A stretch of 53,477 bases of DNA from an uncultured Collinsella sp. (GCA_934654625.1 CAKUGM010000003.1:1-53477); one strand, 5' to 3'. Counted from the first letter of the stretch, positions 40,113 through 49,213 are shown. Program-made: numbers and translations. Notes: a model not told the origin generated them from the letters alone.

Positions 40113-40147
40113 AACGTTCAAGTTGACGTTTAAGGATGGTGCCCCGT

Positions 40148-40981
40148 ATGGCGACGTATATCACATCCGATGCCCACGGGCATCTGCGCGCCCTCGACCA
40201 AGCGCTCGAGCAGGCTGCTCCTGGCGCGGATGACACCGTGTATGTGCTGGGCGATATGATCGACCGCGGCCCGGAGCCTGTGGGCGTTATCAACCTGGTG
40301 CAGAGCCTGCCCAACGTTCACGTGCTGATGGGCAACCACGAGCGCCTGATGCTCAACACCATCGAGCGCGGAAACCAGATGGATGTCTTTACCTGGGAGC
40401 GAAACGGCGGCTATGTCACCTCGGCCCAGTTCGACGCTCTGCCTATTGCAGAGTATCGCTCGATTATCGAGTGGATTCGTGAGCTGCCGCTATCCGATGT
40501 GATCGAAGTGGGGGACAGGTTGTACTTGCTTGCACACGCCGGCATTGAGCCCACCGCCTTTGCCTGCTGGCTTGCGGGTGCGGGCTATACCGGCGAGGAC
40601 GGCTATGCGGATGTTCCTCTCGACGTGCTGCGCCAGGCCCTGGCGGCACAGGACGAGGAAGATTTGCTGTGGGTTCGCGATGCCTTTTGGGGCGTGCCCA
40701 CGGGACTTGTGGGCCCCGATGGCCGCGGTCCGGTGGTGATTGCAGGCCACACGCCTTCCATCTTGCTGTGGCGCTATGCCCAAAACATGTGCGGTACGGG
40801 TCGCAACGAGGAGGGCCAGGGCTGCATGCTCGAGGTGGGTCCCACGTTTGATACCGGTGGCGTGGCCGACCATATCGCCATCGACTGCTCCGCCGCGGCG
40901 GGCGCGCCTGAGGGCCGCGTGGGCGTGATGCGCCTTGACGATCGTCACGTGTGGTACGGCACGATTGCCGAAGGAGAATAA
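40148..40981 (+). CDS. Metallophosphoesterase, PPP/ApaH-like
   Basis: A 277-residue two-metal phosphoesterase. The metal-binding motifs are in canonical order: SDAHGHL (residues 6-12), LGDMIDRGP near 33-41, LMGNHERL near 63-70, and later LLAHAG and VIAGHTPS. This order is shared by serine/threonine protein phosphatases of the PPP type and by diadenosine tetraphosphatases, so the substrate could be a phosphoprotein or a dinucleoside polyphosphate. The ATG at 40148 begins MATYITSDAHGHL; AAGGATGG lies upstream. It has its own promoter and converges on the flippase gene with an 18-base gap. Confidence 0.88.
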   Translation: MATYITSDAHGHLRALDQALEQAAPGADDTVYVLGDMIDRGPEPVGVINLVQSLPNVHVLMGNHERLMLNTIERGNQMDVFTWERNGGYVTSAQFDALPIAEYRSIIEWIRELPLSDVIEVGDRLYLLAHAGIEPTAFACWLAGAGYTGEDGYADVPLDVLRQALAAQDEEDLLWVRDAFWGVPTGLVGPDGRGPVVIAGHTPSILLWRYAQNMCGTGRNEEGQGCMLEVGPTFDTGGVADHIAIDCSAAAGAPEGRVGVMRLDDRHVWYGTIAEGE

Positions 40982-40999
40982 CCCGGGCCGCGTGCCCAA

Positions 41000-42481
41000 C
41001 TACTTGCAGTGCGGCCTGCGGGCAAACGGATCGCCCGTGGTGCGCGAGATGATGCCGCGGATGCGCACGTACTGCATCGTGAGCAAAACAAGCAGCAGTG
41101 CCATCACCAGAAGGTAGCTCAGCACGGCGCCCAGCAGGCCAAAGAAGTGCACGAGCACGATTGAGAGCACGATGGCAGCACCAAACGAGATGAGATAGGG
41201 CTTGGTTGCCAGGTCCTGGTGGCGCAGCACGGTGATGATCTGGTACAAAAAGTCGATTGCCGCAGTAAGGCCGCCGGCGGCCACCATGAGAAACGCGAGC
41301 ATACGGTACTCGGTAAAGTCGATGCCGTACATGAAGCTCATGATGTCGATGCCGATCCAACCCATGAAGGCGATAACGGCGAGCGTGAGTACCACCACAA
41401 CGGCCATCACGGCAAGCATGATGAGGTCAAAACGACGACGCCTGCGTGGGTTCGACCAGATGTTTGCCAGGCGCAGGAGCTGCGGCTTGTACACAAAGCC
41501 CACGGCGAGCAAAATCGCCTGTGCGGGGAAGAACAGCGCACTGAAGTAGAGCTGCGCGTCGTAGCCCATCATGCTTTCCATGGCGAACTTGGGGCAGCTC
41601 TCAATAAGGTTGAACAGGAAGAGCGTCGAGAAGAGCGGGAAGCACTGGCGAAAGAGCCCGCCCACCTCGCGCATACGCCATGGGCCGGATTTCTCCGTCT
41701 CGAGCAGTGACAGCGGGAACGTCATGAAAACAAGGGAGAGCACGGCCACCACGCCTGCGGCAACACAGGCCACGGGCAGGCTGCGCGTGATGAAGAGCAT
41801 CACGCTGAAGACCGCGACCACGGCTACCGAGCGCAGCGCCTGGCTCATGCCCGCCAGGTAGAGCTTGTCTGCCTGCTGCAAGCGTCCCTCGTAGATGTCG
41901 GCCATGCCGTCGACGATTTTGTACACGTAGATGCCCATGGAGAGCGTGAACATCGCCGCGTCGTAGCCGCGCAGCATGCAATAGCCGATGCCGATGAGGA
42001 GTGCGAGAAGCGACGTGAGCCAGCGGTTGAGCTGATAGGAGGAAAACGAGGTGGCCTCGTCGATGTCGGACACCTGGAAGGTGCGCACGCCAAAGTTCGA
42101 AAGAATCATCAGCAGCGTGCCCGCCACAAAGGCCATGGAGAACATGCCCGCCTGCTCGGCACCAACAAGCTGGGTGCACACGATGGTGAGCAGTGGGAAG
42201 ACCATGCCCCAGATGCTCGTGCCCACGGTGTTCCAGATGTAATCGCGCCCGGTGGATCCGGATTCGTATTCTGCTTCTTGTTCGGAAAGAGACCCCTCGT
42301 AGACGGCACCGATCAGACGGTTCCACCATTGGTTGACGAGGCGTGCGAGAGGGGAGGGCGGGCGGTTGCGTCGGCGCTGCCTGTTGCCGGCGCCTGCGGC
42401 GCCCGGCCGTGCGGCGATGCGTCTGCCGCTCGATGCTTTGTGGTTCGTTTGCCGTTCGTTTTGCTTCGGGCGGAGTGCCAC
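41000..42481 (-). CDS. Polysaccharide-type flippase / MATE-superfamily membrane protein
   Basis: A 493-residue membrane protein of the MOP superfamily, closest in look to oligosaccharide flippases (Wzx/RfbX). A basic, disordered N-terminal tail of about 70 residues (GRRIAARPGAAGAGNRQRRR) precedes some 12 to 14 hydrophobic helices starting at IWNTVGTSIWGMVFPLLTIV. GTG start follows GGGAGG at eight bases. No glycan genes are next to it, so its cargo cannot be named; lipid-linked oligosaccharide or teichoic-type intermediates are likely choices. It is divergent from the lactate permease gene. Confidence 0.8.
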   Translation of the reverse strand: MALRPKQNERQTNHKASSGRRIAARPGAAGAGNRQRRRNRPPSPLARLVNQWWNRLIGAVYEGSLSEQEAEYESGSTGRDYIWNTVGTSIWGMVFPLLTIVCTQLVGAEQAGMFSMAFVAGTLLMILSNFGVRTFQVSDIDEATSFSSYQLNRWLTSLLALLIGIGYCMLRGYDAAMFTLSMGIYVYKIVDGMADIYEGRLQQADKLYLAGMSQALRSVAVVAVFSVMLFITRSLPVACVAAGVVAVLSLVFMTFPLSLLETEKSGPWRMREVGGLFRQCFPLFSTLFLFNLIESCPKFAMESMMGYDAQLYFSALFFPAQAILLAVGFVYKPQLLRLANIWSNPRRRRRFDLIMLAVMAVVVVLTLAVIAFMGWIGIDIMSFMYGIDFTEYRMLAFLMVAAGGLTAAIDFLYQIITVLRHQDLATKPYLISFGAAIVLSIVLVHFFGLLGAVLSYLLVMALLLVLLTMQYVRIRGIISRTTGDPFARRPHCK

Positions 42482-42554
42482 GCTCGAGACCTCCCTTGTG
42501 TTTGTTGGGTCGATTATAGCGCTTCAAACGTGTCAACTCTGTTTCTCAGCATAA

Positions 42555-42573
42555 TTTCGATGAGCTATCGAAA
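42555..42573. promoter_or_regulatory. Inverted repeat before lactate permease
   Basis: TTTCGAT / ATCGAAA (42555-42561 with 42567-42573) separated by five bases, 77 bases before the permease start, in an AT-rich pocket between divergent genes. Candidate operator, possibly for a lactate-responsive regulator encoded elsewhere. Confidence 0.4.
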
Positions 42574-42649
42574 AAATTTCGGTATCCTTTTGTGCCGAAT
42601 CTGACACCTGGCATAGCGCCGGAACAAGATCGTTAGGGAGTTTTTACCT

Positions 42650-44206
42650 ATGGATGCCGTAGCCTTTGTGCTTGCGCTCGTGCCGATTCTGTGGCTCGTC
42701 GTCGTCCTGCTCGTGTTTAAGTGGCCAGCCTGGAAGGCGGCGATTGGATCGTTTGTCCTTTCGTGCGTGCTGGCGCTGGGGGTGTGGAAGCTTCCCGCCG
42801 ATCAAGTTGCCACCGCGAGTCTCGAGGGCTTTCTCATGGCCCTGTGGCCCATCGTTCTCGTTATCATCGCCGCGGTTTTTACCTATAACCTGTGCGTGAA
42901 GACGGGTGCCATGGACGTCATCGGCGGCATGATCACCTCCATTTCGAGCGACCGCCGTCTGCTCGCGCTGCTCATCGCTTGGTGCTTTGGCGGCTTCATG
43001 GAGGGCATGGCGGGCTTCGGCACCGCCGTCGCGATCCCCGCGAGCATGCTTGCGGGCCTGGGTTTTGCCCCCATCCCCGCCGTGCTGTTGTGCCTGCTTG
43101 CCAACGGCGTGCCCACGCCGTACGGCTCCATCGGCATCCCCACCGTTTCCTTGGCGGGCCTTGTGGGCCTCGACTCGGCTCATCTTGCCTTTGTGCAGAT
43201 GGTGCAGCTTGCCCCGTTTTATATCGTCGCTCCGTTTTTGATTGTGCTCGTTGCGGGCAAGGTCGAGGGCGCGAACATCGCCGATCGCCTGCGCGGCGTT
43301 GTTGTTCCCACCCTCGTCTCTGGTCTGGCTTTCACGCTTCCCACCATGGCGGTTGCCGCCTTTGTGGGTCCGGAGCTCTCCGTCGTCGTGGGTTCCATCT
43401 GCGCACTTGCCGCCACGGCTCTGCTCGCCATGCGTGCCGAGCACTCCGGTAAGCTCGACGAGCGCTTCCACGTTGCCGTGGAGCCGCACGAGGCACTTAC
43501 GCTGGGCGGCGCCCTTCGCGCATGGTCTTGCTTCATCCTCATCTTCATCCTGCTTATGGGCACCTCCAAGCTCGTGCCGTTCGTGAACTCCGCGCTGGCT
43601 CCGCTTTCCTCGAGCGTTCAGGTCTTTAGCGGCAAGAACCCGGGCACGCTCTCCTTTATGTGGGTCAACACCCCGGGCATCTGGATTTTCCTCGCGGCCA
43701 TCGTGGGCGGCTTTATCCAGGGTGCTCGCCCCGCGCAGATGCTTGAGGTTCTGGGCGCCACCGTTAAGCAGATGATGCCGACGGTCATTACTATGCTTTC
43801 CGTCCTTGGATGCGCCAAGGTGATGGGCTACTCGGGCATGATCTCGTCCATCTCCGCCTTCTGCATCGGCGTCGCGGGTGCGGCGTATCCGCTCATCGCC
43901 CCGTGGATCGGCGCTGTGGGCACGTTCGTCACGGGTTCCGGCACGTCTTCGGCAATGCTGTTCGGTCCGGTGCAAAAGCAGGCAGCGGACGCTTTGGGTA
44001 CCGATCCGTACTGGATGGTCGCCCTCAACATGCTGGGTGTCTCGGCGGGCAAGATGCTTTCGCCGCAGTCCCTCGCCATCGGTCTTGCCTCGGTGCGCGT
44101 GGTGGGCAAGGATGCCGAGCTCATGCGTGCGATCATTCCCTATGGCATCGCGTTTCTCGTGGTCATGAGCATCATCGCGCTGGGCGGCGCGGGGCTGGTG
44201 CTCTAG
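42650..44206 (+). CDS. L-lactate permease (LctP family)
   Basis: Proton-coupled lactate/glycolate transporter of the LctP family, 518 residues with about 13 membrane helices. Signature stretches are CFGGFMEGMAGFGTAVAIPA and LLANGVPTPYGSIGIPTVSL, then TGSGTSSAMLFGPVQKQAA near the C terminus. TTAGGGAG precedes the ATG. It is a single-gene unit with a possible operator upstream and a strong terminator downstream. In a gut fermenter it could import lactate as a carbon source or export it; no lactate dehydrogenase gene is in this window. Confidence 0.92.
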   Translation: MDAVAFVLALVPILWLVVVLLVFKWPAWKAAIGSFVLSCVLALGVWKLPADQVATASLEGFLMALWPIVLVIIAAVFTYNLCVKTGAMDVIGGMITSISSDRRLLALLIAWCFGGFMEGMAGFGTAVAIPASMLAGLGFAPIPAVLLCLLANGVPTPYGSIGIPTVSLAGLVGLDSAHLAFVQMVQLAPFYIVAPFLIVLVAGKVEGANIADRLRGVVVPTLVSGLAFTLPTMAVAAFVGPELSVVVGSICALAATALLAMRAEHSGKLDERFHVAVEPHEALTLGGALRAWSCFILIFILLMGTSKLVPFVNSALAPLSSSVQVFSGKNPGTLSFMWVNTPGIWIFLAAIVGGFIQGARPAQMLEVLGATVKQMMPTVITMLSVLGCAKVMGYSGMISSISAFCIGVAGAAYPLIAPWIGAVGTFVTGSGTSSAMLFGPVQKQAADALGTDPYWMVALNMLGVSAGKMLSPQSLAIGLASVRVVGKDAELMRAIIPYGIAFLVVMSIIALGGAGLVL

Positions 44207-44236
44207 GCTGTACCGCGGTTTCCCTCGTTATTTACG

Positions 44237-44282
44237 GACCCGCCTCGATTCGTTTTCGAACGTCTCGAGGCGGGTCTTTTTT
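44237..44282 (+). terminator. Rho-independent terminator of lactate permease
   Basis: A perfect 12-bp stem GACCCGCCTCGA / TCGAGGCGGGTC (44237-44248 with 44265-44276) followed by six T. The 190 bases from here to pckA hold no gene; TAAAG / CTTTA (44420-44431) before pckA is a small dyad of uncertain meaning. Confidence 0.92.
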
Positions 44283-44474
44283 CATGCCGAATGCCGTTCG
44301 AAATCTCGCATGCTTGCGGGGCGCCCTGTCGTTCAAGGTATGCTCGGTGCGCTCGCCTAGCGACGCGGGCGCCTCACCGAGATGTGCCATAAGCCTTCCC
44401 CCACTTGGAGTACACCGAATAAAGTGCTTTAAGCAATAACGCGCCTCGCGCGCGATACAGAGAGGGTGGTTTAG

Positions 44475-46088
44475 ATGAAGAAGGCAGCGCTTGATCAGGT
44501 TTTGGCCGCGTGCGGCATAACCGAGGAGGCTGCGGCCGGCGCCGAGCCTGCTCGCTATGTTGACCTTCCGGTAGCCTCCTTGGTAGAGCATGCCATTCGC
44601 CGTGACGAGGGCGAATTGGCGTCAAACGGTGCCCTCGTTGTCAAAACCGGTGCCTACACGGGCCGTTCACCCAAGGACCGCTTTATCGTCGATACGCCCG
44701 AGGTCCACGATAGAATCGCCTGGGGGCAAACAAACGTGCCTATCTCCCAGGATGTCTATGAGCGCGTGCGTGACGGTGTGGCGACCTATCTTGCTCAGCG
44801 CGATCTGTTCATCACCTGCGGTCTTGCCGGCGCCGACCGCAACTACGCGCGCACGTTCTTTGTGGCGTGCGAGCGCGCGAGCCAGGCGCTCTTCATCAAG
44901 CAGATGCTCGTGCGCCCACGCGTGCGCGAGCACGTGAACTTCGAGGAGCCGGACTTCCGCGTAATGGTGGCGCCAGGCTACGAATGCGATCCCAGGCGCG
45001 ACGGTGTGCGCTCCAAGGCCGCCGTTCTCATCAACTTTACCGAGCGCATGATCGTTATCGCCGGCACCGGTTTTTCGGGCGAGATCAAGAAGAGCATCTT
45101 CTCGGTGATGAACTACCTGTTGCCGCTTGAGGACAATGTCCTTCCCATGCATTGTTCGGCGAGCATGGATCCTATCAGCCATGCCACGGCCGTATTCTTT
45201 GGCCTTTCGGGCACGGGCAAGACCACGCTCTCGGCCAATCCCACGCGACTTTTGATCGGCGACGATGAGCACGGCTGGAGCAATGTGGGCATCTTCGATG
45301 TCGAGGGAGGCTGCTATGCCAAATGCGACGGCATGGACGAGTACAGCCAGCCCGAGATTTACCAGGCGATTCGTTTTGGCGCCATGGCCGAAAACGTCGT
45401 GCTCGACGAGAATCGCGATCCCGATTACAAGGACCTCTCCATTACTGCTAACACGCGCGTGGCCTATCCCATCGAGCACATCGCCAACGCTTGGACGCGC
45501 GGCGTGAGCCCCAACCCCAATGTTGTGCTCTTCCTCACCTGCGATGCTTTTGGCGTTCTGCCGCCCATCTCGCGCCTTACCACCGAGGGCGCGATGTATC
45601 ACTTCGTGACCGGCTTCACCTCCAAGACGCCCGGAACGGAGCAGGGCATTACCCGGCCGCAACCTACGTTCTCGGCGTTGTTCGGCGAGCCCTTTATGCC
45701 GCTTGACCCGCTGGTCTATGCCGATATGCTCGGCGAGCGCCTGCGCCGCAGCGACACACGCGTCTACTTGGTCAATACGGGATGGATCGGTGGAGATTTC
45801 GATCACGGCCATCGTATCGAGCTTGCCTACACGCGCGCTTTGGTGGCGCGCGCCCTTGACGGTACGATCGAGGAGGCCGATTTCATCCATGACGAGATCT
45901 TCAATGTCGATATTCCGGTGACGTGCCACGGCGTGCCCGACGCAATCCTCGTGCCGCGTACGTACTGGAAGAGCGCGTCGCTCTACGATTCTTCCGCGCA
46001 TGAGCTGGCGGCCATGTTCTGCGAGAACTTCGAGAAGCGTTATCCGCATCTGCCGGATTCCATCCGCAACGCCGGTCCGCGCGCCTAG
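44475..46088 (+). CDS. pckA: Phosphoenolpyruvate carboxykinase (ATP)
   Basis: Interconverts oxaloacetate + ATP and PEP + CO2 + ADP. The 537-residue protein has the ATP-type P-loop GLSGTGKT at 243-250, the metal-binding GDDEHGWSN after it, TGAYTGRSPKDRFIVD near the N terminus, and the oxaloacetate-binding RMIVIAGTGFSGEIKKSIF. In gut fermenters the enzyme often runs toward oxaloacetate, fixing CO2 and making ATP on the route to succinate or malate; direction here is inferred. GAGAGGGTGG precedes the ATG. It is likely transcribed alone, with the MarR promoter following directly. Confidence 0.97.
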   Translation: MKKAALDQVLAACGITEEAAAGAEPARYVDLPVASLVEHAIRRDEGELASNGALVVKTGAYTGRSPKDRFIVDTPEVHDRIAWGQTNVPISQDVYERVRDGVATYLAQRDLFITCGLAGADRNYARTFFVACERASQALFIKQMLVRPRVREHVNFEEPDFRVMVAPGYECDPRRDGVRSKAAVLINFTERMIVIAGTGFSGEIKKSIFSVMNYLLPLEDNVLPMHCSASMDPISHATAVFFGLSGTGKTTLSANPTRLLIGDDEHGWSNVGIFDVEGGCYAKCDGMDEYSQPEIYQAIRFGAMAENVVLDENRDPDYKDLSITANTRVAYPIEHIANAWTRGVSPNPNVVLFLTCDAFGVLPPISRLTTEGAMYHFVTGFTSKTPGTEQGITRPQPTFSALFGEPFMPLDPLVYADMLGERLRRSDTRVYLVNTGWIGGDFDHGHRIELAYTRALVARALDGTIEEADFIHDEIFNVDIPVTCHGVPDAILVPRTYWKSASLYDSSAHELAAMFCENFEKRYPHLPDSIRNAGPRA

Positions 46089-46112
46089 ATTATGTGCCTG
46101 CTGTGGGTATTG

Positions 46113-46140
46113 TTGACCTGTTAACACTTGACCCTACAAT
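46113..46140 (+). promoter_or_regulatory. Promoter with dyad before MarR gene
   Basis: TTGACC (46113-46118), 16 bases, TACAAT (46135-46140). The spacer contains the palindrome TGTTAACA (46119-46126) and a second TTGACC right after it, a layout suited to autoregulation by the MarR protein. Confidence 0.65.
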
Positions 46141-46174
46141 GGTGAGCTGTCAATTCGAACAAGGGGAGGGACAC

Positions 46175-46645
46175 ATGGATACGGCATCTCGAGACGAGGC
46201 GCGCTTCGAGGACTTTACCGGGCTCATCGCGGCCATCAGTAAAGAAGTCACGCGCATCAAGAGCGTGGAGAGCGCCAAGCTGGGGCTCACCGGTGCCGAC
46301 ATCATGTGCCTGTACTACCTGGGCAAACATCCGCAGGGCATGACCGGTGCCGAGCTTGCACGTGCTGCTGACGTCACGCGCGCGGCTGTCTCGCGCACGC
46401 TCTCGCGCATGGAACGCGAGGGCTTCGTGGAGGTTCAGACGGAGGAGGGCGCCACGACGCGCTATCGCGCCGCCGTGGTGCTTACCGAGCGCGGTCGCAA
46501 GAGTGCGCAGGGCGCCGATATCGCCATCAACCGCGTGCTCGACGAGGTGTATGCCGCCCAGAGCGACGAGGAGCGCGAACAGATGTATACGTCGCTTCGC
46601 GCCGTGCTGGGACGTTTGCGCGCAATTTCGCGTGACGATGGGTAG
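46175..46645 (+). CDS. MarR-family transcriptional regulator
   Basis: A 156-residue winged helix-turn-helix regulator. The DNA-binding core is visible: LGLTGADIMCLYYLGKHPQG, then GAELARAADVTRAAVSRTLS as the recognition region, and REGFVEVQTEEGATTRYRAA as the wing. The flanking helices should form the dimer. ATG at 46175 has AGGGGAGGG upstream. The DegV gene starts 28 bases after the stop, and a promoter with a palindrome lies before it, so it probably controls itself and the genes after it. The ligand is unknown. Confidence 0.88.
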   Translation: MDTASRDEARFEDFTGLIAAISKEVTRIKSVESAKLGLTGADIMCLYYLGKHPQGMTGAELARAADVTRAAVSRTLSRMEREGFVEVQTEEGATTRYRAAVVLTERGRKSAQGADIAINRVLDEVYAAQSDEEREQMYTSLRAVLGRLRAISRDDG

Positions 46646-46673
46646 ACCCCTCCAAACAGGAAGGCATCGCCGC

Positions 46674-47525
46674 ATGGCTGTACGTATCATTACCGATTCC
46701 GGCTGCGACATCGTGGGCGCGGATAACCCGCAACTCGACGTCCTGCCTCTTTCCATCACGTTTGGCTCGACCGTCTACGCAGACGGCGTGGACCTTTCGC
46801 ATGAGCATTTCTACGAGCTGCTGGTTGAGGGTGATGAACTGCCCAAGACCGGCCAGGTGAACCCCTATGCCTTTGCGCAGGCGATCGAGCGCGCGCAGCA
46901 AGATGGGTTCGAGCCGCTGATTATCACGCTCTCGTCAAAGCTCTCGGGCACGTATCAGAGTGCCTGCATGGCGGCCTCCGAGGCGTCGTGTCCTGTGTAC
47001 GTGGTCGACTCCGGTCAGGTTACGGTGAGCGAGCGCATCTTGGTCGAGTACGCGTTGAGCCTGGCGGGGGAGGGTCTTGGGGCTGAGGAGATCGCCACCC
47101 GCGTCGAATCGGTGCGCGAGCGCGTCGTGGTTATCGGCCTGCTGGACACTCTTGAGTATCTGCGCCGCGGCGGGCGTATTTCCGCTGCGGCGGGCACTTT
47201 TGGTGAGATGCTCTCCATCAAGCCCGTCATTACCATCGAGAACGGCGAGGTCAAGATGCTCGGTCGTGCGCGCGGTTCCAAGAACGGCCGCAACCTGCTC
47301 AACCAGCAGATCGAGGCGAGCCGCGGCATCGATTTTTCCATGCCGCTTGCACTGGGCTATGCGGGCCTTTCCGATGCTCTGCTGCAAAAGTATATCCGCG
47401 ACAGTCGGGCGCTTTGGGAGGAGTATCCGGGCGACGAGTTGCCGGTGTATTCCGTTGGCGCTACCATCGGCACTCATGTGGGTCCCGGCGCCATCGCGCT
47501 TGCGTATTTCGAGTGCGAACGGTAG
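46674..47525 (+). CDS. DegV-family fatty-acid-binding protein
   Basis: A 283-residue protein of the DegV (FakB) family, which holds fatty acids for the fatty-acid kinase FakA. It begins with VRIITDSGCDI, then LPLSITFG and TGQVNPYAF, and LSSKLSGTYQSACMA in the lipid-binding loop. The C-terminal part has GTHVGPGAIALAYF, the conserved end of the family. The start at 46674 follows ACAGGAAGG; an upstream in-frame run is arginine-rich shadow sequence inside the MarR gene. fakA is not in the window. It likely shares the MarR transcript. Confidence 0.9.
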   Translation: MAVRIITDSGCDIVGADNPQLDVLPLSITFGSTVYADGVDLSHEHFYELLVEGDELPKTGQVNPYAFAQAIERAQQDGFEPLIITLSSKLSGTYQSACMAASEASCPVYVVDSGQVTVSERILVEYALSLAGEGLGAEEIATRVESVRERVVVIGLLDTLEYLRRGGRISAAAGTFGEMLSIKPVITIENGEVKMLGRARGSKNGRNLLNQQIEASRGIDFSMPLALGYAGLSDALLQKYIRDSRALWEEYPGDELPVYSVGATIGTHVGPGAIALAYFECER

Positions 47526-47614
47526 CGCTGCCGTTTTGGTTTTAAACGATATCGCGCGGGGTAGTATGGAGTTCGTCCGTACTGCCCCGTTTTCGTTATA
47601 TATGGAGGATGACC

Positions 47615-48121
47615 ATGGCATTTAAGGAACTCCCGTTGAGCGATGTTTCGCTCAACCCCTTCACCAAGCTCGATAAGGAATGGGGGCTCGTTGCTGCCGG
47701 CGACGCCGACGCGTCCAACGCCATGACGGTGAGTTGGGGCGGCATGGGCACTATCTGGAACAAGCCCGTGGTGACGATCTATATTCGCCCGCAGCGCTAC
47801 ACCAAGCAGTTTGTCGATGGGAACGATCGCTTCACGCTGTCTTTTTTCGATTCGCAGTATAAGCAGGCCCTGGGCGTCTTGGGAACCAAGTCGGGCCGCG
47901 ATGGCGATAAGATCGCCGAGGTTGGCTTCATGCCGGTGCAGCTAGATGGCGCCACTACTTACGAGCAGGCGGATCTCGTCTTTGTCTGTCGCAAGCTCTA
48001 TGCCGACACCATCAAGCCCGAGTGCTTTGTCGACGCATCGGTTGACGAGCAAAACTACCCCCAGCGCGACCATCACACCCTCTATATCGCCGAAGTCGAG
48101 CATATCTACCGGCACATCTAA
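47615..48121 (+). CDS. Flavin reductase-like domain protein
   Basis: A 168-residue split-barrel flavoprotein of the flavin reductase-like family. Characteristic stretches are NAMTVSWGGMGTIWNKPVVT, then YIRPQRYTKQFVDGNDRFTL and GTKSGRDGDK, which in relatives bind FMN. Of two nearby in-frame ATGs I chose 47615, as GGAGG (47604-47608) then has proper spacing; the ATG at 47609 would overlap it. Enzymes of this type in anaerobes reduce flavins or quinones, or pass electrons to partners; no partner is next to it. It may follow DegV on the same transcript or use its own promoter in the 89-base gap. Confidence 0.87.
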   Translation: MAFKELPLSDVSLNPFTKLDKEWGLVAAGDADASNAMTVSWGGMGTIWNKPVVTIYIRPQRYTKQFVDGNDRFTLSFFDSQYKQALGVLGTKSGRDGDKIAEVGFMPVQLDGATTYEQADLVFVCRKLYADTIKPECFVDASVDEQNYPQRDHHTLYIAEVEHIYRHI

Positions 48122-48164
48122 TCGGGCTTTTGGCGTTGTGGCCCGCGTCTCACGTCCCGTTCCC

Positions 48165-48230
48165 AAATGAAGCAGAAAATCCCATTTAGACGGCATAAAA
48201 CCGTTTTAAATGGGATTTTCTGCTTCATTT
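48165..48230. repeat. Long AT-rich palindrome
   Basis: A perfect 24-bp inverted repeat (48165-48188 with 48207-48230) plus a few further pairs toward the loop. Its AT content differs from the surroundings. It lies 43 bases after the flavin reductase-like gene. It may terminate transcription or be a mobile palindrome; neither gene nor T run accompanies it. Confidence 0.8.
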
Positions 48231-48299
48231 ACGGTATGACTGCAACAAAGTGTGCCGTCCTCTCTCCCGCCACCAAACCCCGACGGGCCGCGATTGCAA

Positions 48300-48368
48300 G
48301 GCGGGCTCTCCCCCTGGTTCCAGAAGCCTGCGGAGCCCGATTCCGGGCCCAAAGGGGGAAAGCCCGCC
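48300..48368. repeat. GC-rich inverted repeat in the leader of a HAD gene
   Basis: A 16-base inverted repeat with one mismatch (48300-48315 with 48353-48368) encloses a structured 37-base interior. A TACAAT -10 element (48393-48398, preceded by TGC) lies downstream, so the hairpin is probably outside the HAD mRNA. The rest of 48122-48439 shows no gene. Confidence 0.55.
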
Positions 48369-48439
48369 GGTGGGACAGAGCGCCCGTTTTGCTACAATGT
48401 GGGACTGAAAATCCCTTAGAACCAAGAAAGCCAGGTCCC

Positions 48440-49204
48440 ATGATCAAAGCTGCCTTTTTCGATGTTGACGGAACGCTGCTCGACTCGTCGCATAAGATGC
48501 TTGAATCTACCAAGCAGGCCCTGGCGCAGCTTCAGGCAAACGGTATTCGAACGGTTCTTGCGACGGGCCGTGGATCATTTGAGCTGCCGCCGTGCATCAA
48601 GGGCCGCTTTGATTCCTATATCTGCTTTAACGGTCAGCTTTGCTTTGACAACGAGGGCGACTATCGCGATTGCCCCATCGACCCGCAGGACGTGAACGGC
48701 ATCATCGACGCTGTGGAAAAGGGGCTCTTTGACGTCTACGCCCTCACACGCACGGGAAGCTTCTTGAGCCGTGCCAACGCGCGAACCGAGGGCTTTGCCA
48801 CAAAGCTGGGCCTTTCTTCCAAGGCGGGCGATATCTCCCAGCTCAAGGGCGACGCCGTCTATCAGTTCTGCGCGATTGTCGACACTCCTGAGGAGTATCT
48901 GGTGCGCGAGGCGGCCGCTCACGTGCGCACTACGCGCTGGACGCCGCTTTTTTGCGATGTGATTCCGGAAGAGGGCGGCAAGGGCACGGGAATCGTTGCC
49001 ACCCTCGAGCGCTACGGGTTCGCTCCCGAGGAAGCCATCGCGTTTGGCGATGGCGAGAACGACCTGACGATGTTCGATGAGTGCGGATGCTCCGTTGCCA
49101 TGGGCAATGCATGGGACCTTGTGCGCAATCGTGCCGACTACGTGACCGACGACATGGATAGCGACGGCATCTGGAACGCCTGCAAGCACTTCGGTCTTAT
49201 CTAA
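48440..49204 (+). CDS. Cof-type HAD-superfamily phosphatase
   Basis: A 254-residue magnesium-dependent phosphatase for small metabolites. Motif I is FFDVDGTLL with Asp8 and Asp10, motif II lies in TVLATGRG, and motif IV is AFGDGENDLTMFDECG; a type IIB cap lies between. The start at ATG 48440 gives MIKAAFFDVDGT as in the family; the upstream in-frame sequence lies in noncoding repeats and is rejected. The ribosome-binding site (CCAGG) is modest. It converges on the Fur-family gene with a nine-base gap. The substrate is unknown. Confidence 0.9.
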   Translation: MIKAAFFDVDGTLLDSSHKMLESTKQALAQLQANGIRTVLATGRGSFELPPCIKGRFDSYICFNGQLCFDNEGDYRDCPIDPQDVNGIIDAVEKGLFDVYALTRTGSFLSRANARTEGFATKLGLSSKAGDISQLKGDAVYQFCAIVDTPEEYLVREAAAHVRTTRWTPLFCDVIPEEGGKGTGIVATLERYGFAPEEAIAFGDGENDLTMFDECGCSVAMGNAWDLVRNRADYVTDDMDSDGIWNACKHFGLI

Positions 49205-49213
49205 GGGTCTGAT

